Positions 40,833 through 49,731 of a DNA stretch of 64,000 nt are shown piece by piece. The notes beneath the pieces were generated by a model. It had not been told where the DNA came from and did not search any database. It saw only the letters and a program-made list of their open reading frames with translations. Numbering within the stretch: the first letter of the stretch is position 1; the number at the start of each line of letters is the position of its first letter. Made by a program: the position numbers and the translations under genes. The DNA lies in NCBI RefSeq assembly GCF_004745635.1, contig NZ_SRLB01000013.1, positions 124,001-188,000 of the forward strand, read 5' to 3'. Source of the stretch: Methylobacterium nonmethylotrophicum. GTDB lineage: Bacteria; Pseudomonadota; Alphaproteobacteria; Rhizobiales; Beijerinckiaceae.

Positions 40833-42392
40833 TTGCGGCCAGGGTTTACGCCGGCGAGAAAATCCCGTCCGAGACCCGTCCGAGTTCGCGCGGCGTTCCG
40901 AGTGGCCACAGGCATCGCCGAGCCCGACGTCAAGCTGGCCAAGAAGGGCCTCCCTGCCGGAAAAGCCGCCTACGACCTGAACGACGGCAAGACTGGCCTG
41001 GTGCTGCGCGTCGGGCGCCGCGCCGCTAAGTGGGCGTGGCGGACCGAGGTCGCCGGTCGGACCATCCGCCTGACGCTCGGGGACATCGACTTGCTCACGC
41101 TTACGCAGGCCCGAGCGCTCGCCGGAGAGGCGATGCACCAGGTCCGGGACGTGCGGAGCAAGGTCGACGACGATTGGGTCCGTGCCGAGCTCGTTCGGAT
41201 GCGCGTCGTCCCTGCCCCTCCCCCGCCGGAGCCCAGGAAGGAGACGCTCAAGGAGCTCCTGGACAAGCTCGACCGGGACAAGCACTGGACCTTCGCCCAG
41301 GCCCGCGAGCGATACTTCGACGAGGTGAGAAGGACCAAGCGCGAGGACACCTGGAACGATTACCGCGCCATTCTTCACGCGCCCGAACTCGCGCGCTTCG
41401 ACGATACGAAGGTCTTCCTGATCACCGTTGAGCGGCTCGCCGAGGTCATCGCCGAGACGCATAGGAGTGGGCGGGAGCGTCGGGCGGAAAAGCTGGCGGA
41501 TTGCATTCGCCCGATGTGGACGTGGATGGCGAGCAGCGCGCAGAAGTTGAGCAGCGGCGTCACGCCGGGCGTGATGAAGGAACTCAAGACCCCGGAGCGC
41601 TCGCGCAAGGAGGCTGGGCAGGAGGACGTGGACGAGGATGGTGAACCGGGAAGCTACGTGCCGCCGGTCGCCGAGTTCGGGCGCATCCTGGCCATTTGCC
41701 GCGCCGGCGTCATGCACCCGGTCGTGGCGGCCGCCATCGAGCTCGCGATCCTGACGGTCCAACGTCGACGCACGATCGTGAATGCCAGACGCAGGGACTT
41801 CGTCGTCGAGGGCGATATGCTGGTCTGGAAGATTCCCCCTGCGCACCGGAAAACGGCCCTGAAGCGGGGGGATGTCCGGACGCATGACTTGCCCCTCAAC
41901 GGCGCCGCCCGTGCCGTGGTCGAGCGCGTGCTGATGCGGAACGACGATTCGAAGTGGCTGTTTCCCGGCTTGCGCCCTCAGAAGGCAGGCGACATCGTCA
42001 CGCACGTCAACGTTTCGGTGTTGAACCACAACACGAGGATCATGCCCGGCGTCGAGGCGAGTCCGCACGACTTCCGACGCGGGTACACGACGCACACCCA
42101 AGAGCTCCTCGACTTTACCCTTTTCGAGACGAAGTACGTCTTAGACCACAACGAAGGCATCGACACCCAGGATGTCACGGAAAGCGCCTACTCCCGCGCC
42201 CGACGCCTGCAGAAGAAGGCCGCATTCCTCGACCCGTGGATTGAACTCGTCGAGCAGGCCGCGGTCGCCGCGGCCCCCCTCCTTCCGCCGCCGGGGGCCA
42301 TGCGCGCCGCCATGACCGAGGCCCGCAAGCCGAAGATGTCAAAGCCGAAGGCGAAACCGGGGATCGCCGAGGGCGACGAGCATGCCGCCTGA
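40833..42392 (+). CDS. int: Tyrosine recombinase (phage/island integrase)
   Basis: 519 residues. An N-terminal arm-binding region (about 30-105, DLNDGKTGLVLRVGRRAAKW) is followed by a core-binding domain (150-260) and the catalytic domain. Catalytic residues visible: Arg about 311 (AILTVQRRRTIVN), Lys about 340 (PPAHRK), H412-x-x-R415 (SPHDFRRGYTT), H439 (LDHNEG) and nucleophile Tyr453 (ESAYSRARR). The tail is basic and disordered. The annotated start is TTG; a GTG at 40902 is possible. It probably integrated an element at the adjacent tRNA-Met fragment. Confidence 0.9.
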   Translation: MRPGFTPARKSRPRPVRVRAAFRVATGIAEPDVKLAKKGLPAGKAAYDLNDGKTGLVLRVGRRAAKWAWRTEVAGRTIRLTLGDIDLLTLTQARALAGEAMHQVRDVRSKVDDDWVRAELVRMRVVPAPPPPEPRKETLKELLDKLDRDKHWTFAQARERYFDEVRRTKREDTWNDYRAILHAPELARFDDTKVFLITVERLAEVIAETHRSGRERRAEKLADCIRPMWTWMASSAQKLSSGVTPGVMKELKTPERSRKEAGQEDVDEDGEPGSYVPPVAEFGRILAICRAGVMHPVVAAAIELAILTVQRRRTIVNARRRDFVVEGDMLVWKIPPAHRKTALKRGDVRTHDLPLNGAARAVVERVLMRNDDSKWLFPGLRPQKAGDIVTHVNVSVLNHNTRIMPGVEASPHDFRRGYTTHTQELLDFTLFETKYVLDHNEGIDTQDVTESAYSRARRLQKKAAFLDPWIELVEQAAVAAAPLLPPPGAMRAAMTEARKPKMSKPKAKPGIAEGDEHAA

Positions 42393-43090
42393 CGCGCCCC
42401 TCTACCTTTCGCATGACGGCCCCGGCGCCGTCAGAGTCGTTGAGGTCACCATGCAGGTGATGATCGGATCGGACCGGAGCACGGTCGGCGCCTGTTCGAT
42501 GGGAAAGGCGCGGCACGGCCCAAGATGGGTTATTGTCTCCCGGACCCTCTCGTCGCCTTCAGCCCCCTCCCCTCTCCTGGCAGGTATCCGGGCGCCGCAC
42601 GCAGGACCGTGACCATGTCACGGCGGAACAGGATCATGGATCCTACGCAGTCCCTCGGAGGCATCAACCGAACCATCCGTATGATGACGAAGTCACACCT
42701 CGTTTCGTTCGGCTTCACGCCATTTGCTGACCTTAGACCAACACCGCTGGTATAGCGGCGCTTGGCCTGGAAGCGGGCATTGCAGGGAAAGAAGCACTTC
42801 AGCGAACCTCGTGCCCATATGCACGAGAGTGGCATTTGCATGTCACCTCCGATGTCTGCGCCAGAATGGCATCGCGCCGTCCTCGCAGCAGGATGATTGG
42901 CGGTCCGAGCATTCTTCTGCCGCGCATTGCCTCACGACCTCGTCGGCCCTCGACGCCGACAGCAATCCAGACGCCCGTCGGACGGGCCGCACAGACGCCA
43001 AGGCGAATTTTGCACCGTTTTACACGTGCCGGCGCCGTGAACCGCTACGGTACGCCTCGTTGGATGCGCGACGGACGGAGGTCGAACGGC
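42393..43090. other. Interval after the integrase with no supported gene
   Basis: Several short overlapping frames exist but none has a domain, good ribosome-binding site or consistent codon usage. Composition is less GC-rich than the stress block, fitting mobile-element DNA. Confidence 0.4.
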
Positions 43091-43810
43091 ATGATGCGGC
43101 GAACACGGGAGTTGGAGCGATCTTTATCGCAGGCCCTAAAGGCGGCAAAGCTCGATGCTTTCGAAAGTGAGATTGTGTGGCGCATCGTAACCGAAGCGAT
43201 TAAGACTGAGAACGGCTGCGAATTTGAGCAGATCATGCGTACGCCAGTCAAATCATCGAGGCGGCGACTGCGCTCGCTCGTTCTTATCACACACGATCTC
43301 AATGGATGCATGTCCCAGCTCCGGCTCTCGGTGGAAGGCGACGGTGAAGCCGTTCTCGAATGGCAATGGCCAGCGAACGACCAGGTCCTCTGGTCCCATG
43401 ACAAGGGCCGGCGCACTGTCACGGAGACTGCCGAGGCACGCGACCCATGCAGAAAGCCGGCATCCTTAGACTCGATCCTCCCGATTTGCTCCGGAGTAGC
43501 AATAAACGTCGCAGGCATTCCAATGATCATAGCCCCCGATAGCCCCAAAAATGCCGATGCGCTCACGATTGTCGTGCGCGAGCCGCCGGTGGATCAGTGT
43601 CGGGAACGCCGCGTTACGGGCGACCTCGCTTTTCACGACGACGCCGACCGGCGCAGCGGGCTCGCCGACGCCTTCACGGCCATTCTGATGCATGCCGAAG
43701 CTGTTCGACGTCGCTCTGCAACGGACGACGAAGAGGCGGCAGAGATCGCAAGATCGTCGGAGCAGATTATCTTTGCTGCGCGCCGAGCCTGGAACCTTCT
43801 AGAGAGCTGA
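43091..43810 (+). CDS. Hypothetical protein within the integrated region
   Basis: 239 residues from the ATG at 43091, which has GGAGG 10 bp upstream; the frame is open further upstream but that part looks spurious. Visible: a charged helical N-terminus (TRELERSLSQALKAAKLDAF, ESEIVWRIVTEAIKTENGCE), a middle region ending VEGDGEAVLEWQWPANDQ, and a hydrophobic stretch near 140-155 (ILPICSGVAINVAGIPMII). The C-terminal helices contain DAFTAILMHAEAVRRRSATD. No family recognised. Lower GC and position after the integrase suggest it arrived with the element. Confidence 0.55.
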   Translation: MMRRTRELERSLSQALKAAKLDAFESEIVWRIVTEAIKTENGCEFEQIMRTPVKSSRRRLRSLVLITHDLNGCMSQLRLSVEGDGEAVLEWQWPANDQVLWSHDKGRRTVTETAEARDPCRKPASLDSILPICSGVAINVAGIPMIIAPDSPKNADALTIVVREPPVDQCRERRVTGDLAFHDDADRRSGLADAFTAILMHAEAVRRRSATDDEEAAEIARSSEQIIFAARRAWNLLES

Positions 43811-44170
43811 AATAGGACAATCTCGTCGGAGCTGCCCGAGATAGAAATGGTCGGGAGCCGATCGCAGCACTGTCCCTTCGGATGATGCAGCACCGAGTCG
43901 CGTGGAGTCCGGCCGACCACGACTCCGGAGCGAGCCGTTGGCTGAGAACCCGAGCCCTGCGGAGCGGACGGCGCGGCTTTCGGGATGGGGGCATGTTCAG
44001 TGGCCCGCCATGACCCGGAAGGCCTGAGCTGCAGCGTAAAATTTCAGCCGGATGGAGTGAATGGCAAACCTCTGTATGATTTCCGGAACGCCCCCGGGCC
44101 CTTAGGTACTGGCTGAGATGCTGCGTTAGGCGATTTTTCCCCTAGGACCTGACGCGGCGAGGCGAATGCC
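43811..44170. other. Intergenic stretch upstream of a receiver gene
   Basis: No gene or clear motif. GAGGCGA (about 44158-44164) forms the ribosome-binding site of the receiver gene. Confidence 0.4.
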
Positions 44171-44629
44171 ATGACACAAGAAGCAACGATCGCGATCGTG
44201 GATGACGATGAGGGCGTCCGCCTGTCCATGGCGAGCCTCGTCCGCTCGCTCGGCTACCTCGTCCGCACTTACGCTTCCGGCTCGGACTTCCTCCGCGACG
44301 CACTGGATCAGGAGCCAGCGGTCATGATCTCCGACCTTCGGATGCCGGGCATGAATGGTGACGAGCTGCAAGCGCGATTGCTTGCGGACGGTCGGCGGTT
44401 CCCGATCATCTTCCTGACGGGCTATGCGACTGATGCCATCAAGCAGCGCGTACTGGATGCCGGCGCGACCTGCCTACTGAGCAAACCCGCCGATGGCGAG
44501 ACCATCGTCCGCTGCATCGAACAGGCACTCGACCGCTCTCGCGTGATGCACCAAGCTATCGATGTTTCAACAAGGAATCCGCCTGAGATCGCCGTAGCCT
44601 GTGTGGACCTGACAACCCCGGCGAAGTGA
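44171..44629 (+). CDS. Stand-alone response regulator receiver protein
   Basis: 152 residues. A receiver domain with DDD at 11-13, phospho-acceptor D55 (ISDLRMPGMNG), T83 (FLTGYAT) and K105 (LLSKPADG), followed by a 30-residue tail without a DNA-binding fold. FixJ-like receiver class. It resembles the minus-strand receiver at 44909-45304 (shared ATIAIVDDDE-like start and LVRSLGY). Probably partners the kinases to its right (inference), or serves as a phosphate sink. Confidence 0.85.
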   Translation: MTQEATIAIVDDDEGVRLSMASLVRSLGYLVRTYASGSDFLRDALDQEPAVMISDLRMPGMNGDELQARLLADGRRFPIIFLTGYATDAIKQRVLDAGATCLLSKPADGETIVRCIEQALDRSRVMHQAIDVSTRNPPEIAVACVDLTTPAK

Positions 44630-44908
44630 CGGGAAAGGGTTCCGACGCCGAAAGGTCAGGCCGGACGAGACGCCTCGATAGGCACGGCTTGCGGCGTTGC
44701 CTGCTCCAACTGTCAATCCTGGGGTGGCCGAGGGCTCAAGCGGTCGCAGCCGCCTCCGGGGGGACAGCCTCACCTCGTCAGGCACGGTCCGCCCCTCCGC
44801 GGACGACGATCGGGGCGGATGGCCTGAGGTCGCAGGCAAGGCCGGGACGCACTGCAGGACATGTTGTCGACGACATCCGGCCGTGTCTTTGGAGCTGGCG
44901 GAGATGTG

Positions 44909-45304
44909 TCACGACCGTCCTATGCGGGCGAGCACGCTCTCAAGAACCTCCGATATCACGTCGCCATTGAAGGGCTTCTCGAGGAAGGCCGCCGCTCCGC
45001 TCGCCACGGCGCGCTGACGCAGGACCTCGCTGTGGAACGCCGTGGTGATGATGATCGGGAAGGTTCTGCCTTCCGCCTGCAGTTGGTCTTGCAACTGAAG
45101 CCCTGTGATCCCTGGCATCTGCACATCCGTGATCAGGCAGTCGGGGGGCGCAGCCACCGGATCGCGAGCCAGGTCGGCCAGGAAATCCTCCGCGGAGGCA
45201 TAGGGTCGAGCGGCGTAGCCGAGGGAACGGACGAGGCTCGCGGTGGCGACGCGCACGGCTTCGTCGTCGTCCACGATCGCGATGGTCGGCATGTCCAGCA
45301 TCAT
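44909..45304 (-). CDS. Stand-alone response regulator receiver protein
   Basis: 131 residues from the ATG at 45304 (GAAGG just upstream). Receiver motifs: PTIAIVDDDEAVRVATASLV, D60 (LITDVQMPG), T87/T88 (IIITTAF) and K110 (FLEKPF). No output domain. It lies 142 bp downstream of the LuxR-type regulator on the same strand and may belong to the same signalling set. Paralogue of 44171-44629 on the opposite strand. Confidence 0.85.
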   Translation of the reverse strand: MMLDMPTIAIVDDDEAVRVATASLVRSLGYAARPYASAEDFLADLARDPVAAPPDCLITDVQMPGITGLQLQDQLQAEGRTFPIIITTAFHSEVLRQRAVASGAAAFLEKPFNGDVISEVLESVLARIGRS

Positions 45305-45446
45305 TCGCCTTCGCAGATCGGGGCTCTTGAGCCTGTTGGCGGGAGGCCAGTGCACTTTCCGACGAAGCCGATACCGGATCGTCGAAGACAAAGCGGCAAG
45401 ATCGAAGACCTAGAGCACCTCCCGGCTCCGCAGCTTCGGAGCGCGA

Positions 45447-46076
45447 TCAATCCGGTGCGATCCCGAGCGCCTGCGCCATCCGGACGAGTTCGGCGAGGGA
45501 TCGTGCCTCCATCTTCCGCATGACGTGGCCGCGGTGGATCTTGATCGTGATTTCACTCAGGTCGAGCAGGCCGGCGATCTGCTTGTTCATCAGGCCCGCC
45601 GTGACGTGAAGGAACACCTCGCGCTCGCGCGCGGTCAGCGTCTCGTAGGCTGTCCGCATCGCCTGCAGTCCTGTGTCGCGGCTGCGCCGCTCGGCATCAC
45701 GGGCGAGCGCGGCCGTGACGGCATCCAGCATGTCCTGGTCGCGGAACGGCTTGGTCAGGAAGTCGACGGCACCGGCCTTCATCGCCCGCACCGACATCGG
45801 AATATCCCCGTGCCCTGTCATGAGGATGACCGGCAGATGGATGCCGAGGCCCGCAAGCTGCGCCTGGAAATCGAGGCCGCTCAGACCCGGCATGCGCACG
45901 TCCAGGACGAGACAGCCGGGACCGTCCGACCGCGGCGTGCTCAGGAACTCGGCTGCCGACGCGTAGGCAGTCGTGGCGAGGTCAACGGAGCGAAACAGGC
46001 CGGACAGGGCGTCGCGCAGGTCCGAATCGTCGTCAACGATGAAGACAGTGGCGGCGGGCCCGTCACGGCGGCTCAT
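45447..46076 (-). CDS. FixJ/NarL-type response regulator
   Basis: 209 residues. Receiver: VFIVDDDSDLRDALSGLF, D59 (LVLDVRMPGLSG), T87 (LMTGHGD), K109 (FLTKPF). C-terminal LuxR-type helix-turn-helix: LTAREREVFLHVTAGLMNKQ then IAGLLDLSEITIKIHRGHVM. The start overlaps the stop of the adjacent kinase (ATGA), so the two are translationally coupled. It probably controls stress and efflux genes to its right (inference). Confidence 0.9.
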   Translation of the reverse strand: MSRRDGPAATVFIVDDDSDLRDALSGLFRSVDLATTAYASAAEFLSTPRSDGPGCLVLDVRMPGLSGLDFQAQLAGLGIHLPVILMTGHGDIPMSVRAMKAGAVDFLTKPFRDQDMLDAVTAALARDAERRSRDTGLQAMRTAYETLTAREREVFLHVTAGLMNKQIAGLLDLSEITIKIHRGHVMRKMEARSLAELVRMAQALGIAPD

Positions 46077-48001
46077 GGTGCGGCTCCTGCGGGCAGGAGG
46101 ATGTGGAACGTCGCGCCCGTTCCCGTCCCCGTATCCGTGACCCAGAGCCGGCCGCCATGCGCCTCGATCGTCGAGCGGCAGATCGCCAGACCCATCCCCA
46201 TTCCGTCCCCTTTCGTCGTGTAGAACGGCTGGAAGATCTGCTCCCGCATCTCCGGCGCGATGCCCTCCCCGGTATCGGTCACCTCGCAAGCCACCTGCCC
46301 ATCCTCCTCCCGCAGCGTCCGCACAGTCAGAACCCGCGGACGTCCCCGGACGGCCGCCATCGCCTGGATCCCGTTGACCATCAGGTTGATGGCAACCTGC
46401 TGCAGCTGCAGCCGATCGCCGAGGACCTGCGGCAGACCGGGCGCGTGCTCGGTCCGCAAGCTCACGGCGTGCCGCACCAGTTCGCGCTCGATGAGCTGGG
46501 ATGCCTCGCCGATCATCTCGGGCAGGTCGAGCCATTCCTGGCGCGGGGCGGCCTTCTTCAGGAAGCCGCGGATCCGCCCCACGATCTCGGATGCCCGACG
46601 TCCGTTCGTGATGACGCGGCCGAGGGCGTCCGTCGCCTCGCCCAGGTCCGGCGACGGGCGCTTCAGCCAGCGCAGGGCGGCCTCGCCGTTCGTCACGATG
46701 GCGGCCAGCGGCTGGTTGATCTCGTGCGCCATGGTCGCGGTCAGCTCGCCCATGGTCGAGACCCGGGCCGCGTGGGCGAGATCCGCCTGGACCGCCAGCA
46801 GCGCCGACTCGGCCTGCTTGCGCTCGGTGATGTCGAAGGCGTGGACCAGCACGAAGCCGAGATCGTCCGGATCGGCCGGGAAGCTGACGCCGAAGAGCAC
46901 CGGAATGGTCTCACCGTCGTAGGTGCGCACCTGCGACTCGCTTTCGAAGGATCGCTCCCCGCGTGCCAGCGCCGCGAGGGCCTGCGGGAAGGTCTGGTCC
47001 GCTTCGGGCAGGCGCTCGTCGAGAGTGCCGAGCAGGGCCTCGCGGGAAGGGGCCCGCAGCATGCGCTGAGCCGCGCTGTTGGCGTCCACGATCCTGACCC
47101 GGTTGCGCATCCGCACGACGCAGCCCTCGCTCGCCATGCAATAGCCGGCGACGTCGCGCACGCCCTCGCGGTGCAACCGATCGAGGTCGGCCTTTACGCC
47201 CGACCAGTCCTGCTGGAGGATCGCCACGCGGGTGTTGTCGAAGATGGCGCGATAGCGCCGCTCGCTCGCGACCAGCTGCGAGTCGGTGCGCTTGCGCTCG
47301 GTGATGTCGGTGTTCGTCTCGAGCACCGCGAGCGGCGCGCCGGCGGCGGCGCGCTGGAGCACCCAGCGGCTCTCCACGGTGACCGTCTCGCCCGCGCGGG
47401 TCCGCTGGACGAGTTCGCCCTCCCAGCGGCCGGTCCGGTGCAGGGTGTCGAAGATCGCGGCGCGGTCGGCGGGGAAGGTCGACCGCAGCAGGTCGTGCGC
47501 GACGCAGCCGATGGCCTCGTCGGCAGGCCAGCCATAGAATTGCTCGGCGGCGCGGTTCCAGAAGGTGATCACGTCGCGGGTGTCGCGCACGAAAACAGCG
47601 TCGTGGGTGAGATCGAGGAGGCTTGCCTGCTCGGCCAGCACGGCCGCATCGGCCTTGTGGCGCAGGCCGAGCGCCGCCGTGATCCCGATGGCGGCGAGGC
47701 TGACGAAGCAGCGCAGCAGCGGCGCGCCGACCTCGTCCGTCCGGTGCGCGGCGAAATAGGCGGCGAGCGTGAGGGCGAGGCAGCCGGCGGTGGTCAGCAC
47801 CACGCCCCTCCGGCTGAAGGTCCGCGCGGCGATCAGGACGACGACGACGTAGAGGACCGCCACCGCACCCTCGATGGGCGAGAACGCATCGAGGAGGAAG
47901 ACACCGGCGGCGATCAGGATCGCAGCGGTGCGAGGCGCCAGCCGGTCGTAGCCTTGGGCCTCGACTCGGACCTCGGATTGGGCCTCAGGCGTCGCGCGCA
48001 T
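46073..48001 (-). CDS. Membrane PAS-domain sensor histidine kinase
   Basis: 642 residues. Four hydrophobic segments in 25-112 form a membrane sensor. PAS1 (about 125-235, LLDLTHDAVFVRDTRDVITF) and a second PAS region (about 245-395, ending VLVHAFDITERKQAE) follow. The kinase core has H426 (TATMAHEINQP), the N-box (QQVAINLMVNGIQAMA), G1 (VTDTGEGIAPEM) and G2 (GMGMGLAICRSTIEAHGG). No heme-PAS His is evident, so the signal is not oxygen via heme. Middle gene of a three-gene operon: 17-bp overlap with the upstream kinase, 4 bp with the regulator. Confidence 0.9.
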   Translation of the reverse strand: MRATPEAQSEVRVEAQGYDRLAPRTAAILIAAGVFLLDAFSPIEGAVAVLYVVVVLIAARTFSRRGVVLTTAGCLALTLAAYFAAHRTDEVGAPLLRCFVSLAAIGITAALGLRHKADAAVLAEQASLLDLTHDAVFVRDTRDVITFWNRAAEQFYGWPADEAIGCVAHDLLRSTFPADRAAIFDTLHRTGRWEGELVQRTRAGETVTVESRWVLQRAAAGAPLAVLETNTDITERKRTDSQLVASERRYRAIFDNTRVAILQQDWSGVKADLDRLHREGVRDVAGYCMASEGCVVRMRNRVRIVDANSAAQRMLRAPSREALLGTLDERLPEADQTFPQALAALARGERSFESESQVRTYDGETIPVLFGVSFPADPDDLGFVLVHAFDITERKQAESALLAVQADLAHAARVSTMGELTATMAHEINQPLAAIVTNGEAALRWLKRPSPDLGEATDALGRVITNGRRASEIVGRIRGFLKKAAPRQEWLDLPEMIGEASQLIERELVRHAVSLRTEHAPGLPQVLGDRLQLQQVAINLMVNGIQAMAAVRGRPRVLTVRTLREEDGQVACEVTDTGEGIAPEMREQIFQPFYTTKGDGMGMGLAICRSTIEAHGGRLWVTDTGTGTGATFHILLPAGAAP

Positions 48002-48740
48002 CCGGCCCCTCGTGATCCGCTCCCGGCAGGCTGACGGTGAAGGCCGAGCCGCGTCCGACCACCGAGCGAACCCCGACCGGAATTGTCAGCGCCTGTGCGG
48101 TCTGGCGGACGATGTGGAGGCCGAGACCCAGGCCCGCCCCGTCGCGGCGCCCGGCACGATCGAAGGCCTCGAACAGGGTGGCAAGTTTCTCGGGGGCGAT
48201 CCCAGCGCCGTCATCCAGCACGGTGACCTCGATCCGGGCGCCGCGGCGCCGGCAGCCGACCACCACCCGGCCGCCCGGCCGCGCATACTTGACGGCATTG
48301 CCGACGAGGTTGCGCAGGATCGTGGCGAGCATCGCCGGATCGGTCCAGGCGACCAGCCGCGTTGTCCGGACAGTCAGTTTCACGCCGCAGGTCTCGGCGT
48401 AGGCCCGCCACTCCGCCTGCAGCCCGGCGAGCATCGGACCGAGCGGGACCGGCTGGAGCCGGGGTGGTACGTCGGCCGTCTGCGACGAGCGGGCCAGGTC
48501 GTCGAGTTCGCGCCCGAGCCGCTGCAGCGCGTCGCTGGCGAGGTCGAGGCGGGCCGCCGCGCGAGGAGCGACTCCATCCCGGACGGCGCGGTCGATCGCC
48601 ATCAGTGCCACCTGCAGCGGTTGCTTGAGGTCGTGGCCGGCGATAGCCAGAAGGCGGGACAGGGCCGTGCGCGCGGCCTCGGAGCGCGTCAGGGCATCGC
48701 TCCCCGCCGCTCCTCCCGGGAACGCCATCGTCGTGTGCAT
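47985..48740 (-). CDS. Soluble sensor histidine kinase without input domain
   Basis: 251 residues from the ATG at 48740 (GGAGGGG upstream). A dimerisation helix with H36 (LLAIAGHDLKQPLQVALMAI), then an ATPase domain: TILRNLVGNAVKYARPGGRV (N-box), LDDGAGIAPEKLATLFEAFD (G1/F-box) and GAGLGLGLHIVRQTAQALTI (G2). Lacks PAS, GAF or membrane segments, so it needs a partner for sensing. First gene of the operon with the PAS kinase and LuxR-type regulator; possibly a co-kinase or phosphatase for the same regulator. Confidence 0.85.
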   Translation of the reverse strand: MHTTMAFPGGAAGSDALTRSEAARTALSRLLAIAGHDLKQPLQVALMAIDRAVRDGVAPRAAARLDLASDALQRLGRELDDLARSSQTADVPPRLQPVPLGPMLAGLQAEWRAYAETCGVKLTVRTTRLVAWTDPAMLATILRNLVGNAVKYARPGGRVVVGCRRRGARIEVTVLDDGAGIAPEKLATLFEAFDRAGRRDGAGLGLGLHIVRQTAQALTIPVGVRSVVGRGSAFTVSLPGADHEGPDARDA

Positions 48741-49309
48741 CCGCCCCTCCCTGGCCCATTCCACCGGGTGCCGTCCGGCTCCACCCGGCCCGATCCGGCG
48801 AGCTGGACGATGCCCCACGCCCCTCTCGGACGGAATTATACGGAGGTTTCATTCGGGCCGTACGCCGGAAGTCAGTTGTCCTGAAAGCATGTCACGCATT
48901 CGATCGGGAACGATGCGGTCGTCGAACGATGTAGGCGGCCCGTCCCTGGTGCCGGTCGAACCGATCCTCGCCTCCCCTCACCTAGCTCTGCCGGCATAGC
49001 ACGGCCTCGAGGATGAGCGCCGCTGCCTCAACCTGGATCATCCCCCGCTTCACCGGTGTCGCGGGGTCTCCTAAGCGGCGTCATGGAAGGCTTCCCTGCG
49101 GAGCACGCCTAGTCGATCCGTCGACGGGGACGGGGCGCGTTCGCACGCGCCATCATCCGGCAGCGACCCGGCTTGCCCATACCTGAGTATAATTGCCCCA
49201 TATCAACAGACATCGTCGCCATGCCTTGATATGGATATCCAAGCGCGCATCGGATCTTCATCTTACCCGTGACGCCGCCGAGGCGGCTCTCGCAAAGATG
49301 AGGCTGGTC
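48741..49309. other. Divergent promoter region
   Basis: Holds promoters for the leftward kinase operon and the rightward secreted-repeat/RND genes. No gene is supported. A -10-like TATAAT lies at 49188-49193 within the shared motif at 49178-49195. Confidence 0.5.
49178..49195 (+). promoter_or_regulatory. Promoter motif shared with poxB
   Basis: An 18-bp element, CATACCTGAGTATAATTG, containing an exact TATAAT. It matches 54337-54354 (CATACGTGAGTATAAATC) at 15 of 18 positions. It lies about 120 bp before the secreted-repeat gene; the poxB copy lies about 70 bp before its start. Confidence 0.5.
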
Positions 49310-49639
49310 ATGAACGCCCGATACATCCTGCCCGTCGTGTTTCTCACCCTCACGACGAACCTGGCCGCGGCGCAGGGCGCTAAGAATGCCTACGAATACG
49401 CTGGGACGCATGCCGGCGGCCCGGCCGACGCGCTCATCCCGGACGGAACGCCGGCGCCGATCGTCCCGGTCGTCCGGAATCCGGCCTACCGCTACTCCGG
49501 CAGCCATGCCGGTGGCCCGGCCGACGCGCTGATCCCGGATGGTACCCCCGCACCGCTCGTGCCCGTCGTGAAGAGCCCCGCCTACCGCTACTCCGGCAGC
49601 CATGCCGGCGGCCCGGCGGACGCCCTCATCCCGGAGTGA
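49310..49639 (+). CDS. Secreted protein made of 32-residue tandem repeats
   Basis: 109 residues from the ATG at 49310 (GAGG upstream). A signal peptide of about 24 residues (YILPVVFLTLTTNLAAAQ) is followed by three tandem repeats, two full and one partial, with the unit core YSGSHAGGPADALIPDGTPA then P-x-V-P-V-V-x-x-P-A-Y-R. No family recognised. High Ala/Gly/Pro and regular spacing suggest an extended periplasmic or surface protein. The next gene (RND adaptor) starts 92 bp downstream, so they may be cotranscribed. Confidence 0.7.
   Translation: MNARYILPVVFLTLTTNLAAAQGAKNAYEYAGTHAGGPADALIPDGTPAPIVPVVRNPAYRYSGSHAGGPADALIPDGTPAPLVPVVKSPAYRYSGSHAGGPADALIPE
49391..49639 (+). repeat. 96-bp tandem repeats (2.6 copies)
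   Basis: The HAGGPADALIP codons recur at 49409, 49505 and 49601, exactly 96 bp apart. Units are near-identical at the DNA level and code for the repeat protein; copy number may vary by slippage or recombination. Confidence 0.85.
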
Positions 49640-49731
49640 AGCCGGATCCCCGGCAGGCGGTCGGACGGATCGGGGACGACCTTCTCCCCCGCTCCGTCCG
49701 GCCGCGCATGGTCTCGCGGAGGCGACCGCCG

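Noticed and set aside
40519..40980. Frames crossing the tRNA fragment on both strands
   Set aside because: The DNA is explained by a tRNA 3' half and its terminator; the frames have no domains.
40833..43810. Complete prophage
   Set aside because: Only an integrase and one unknown gene are visible; no structural, replication or lysis genes were recognised.
49391..49639. CRISPR-like array
   Set aside because: Regular spacing is 96 bp with no variable spacers; the repeats are in-frame coding units of a secreted protein.
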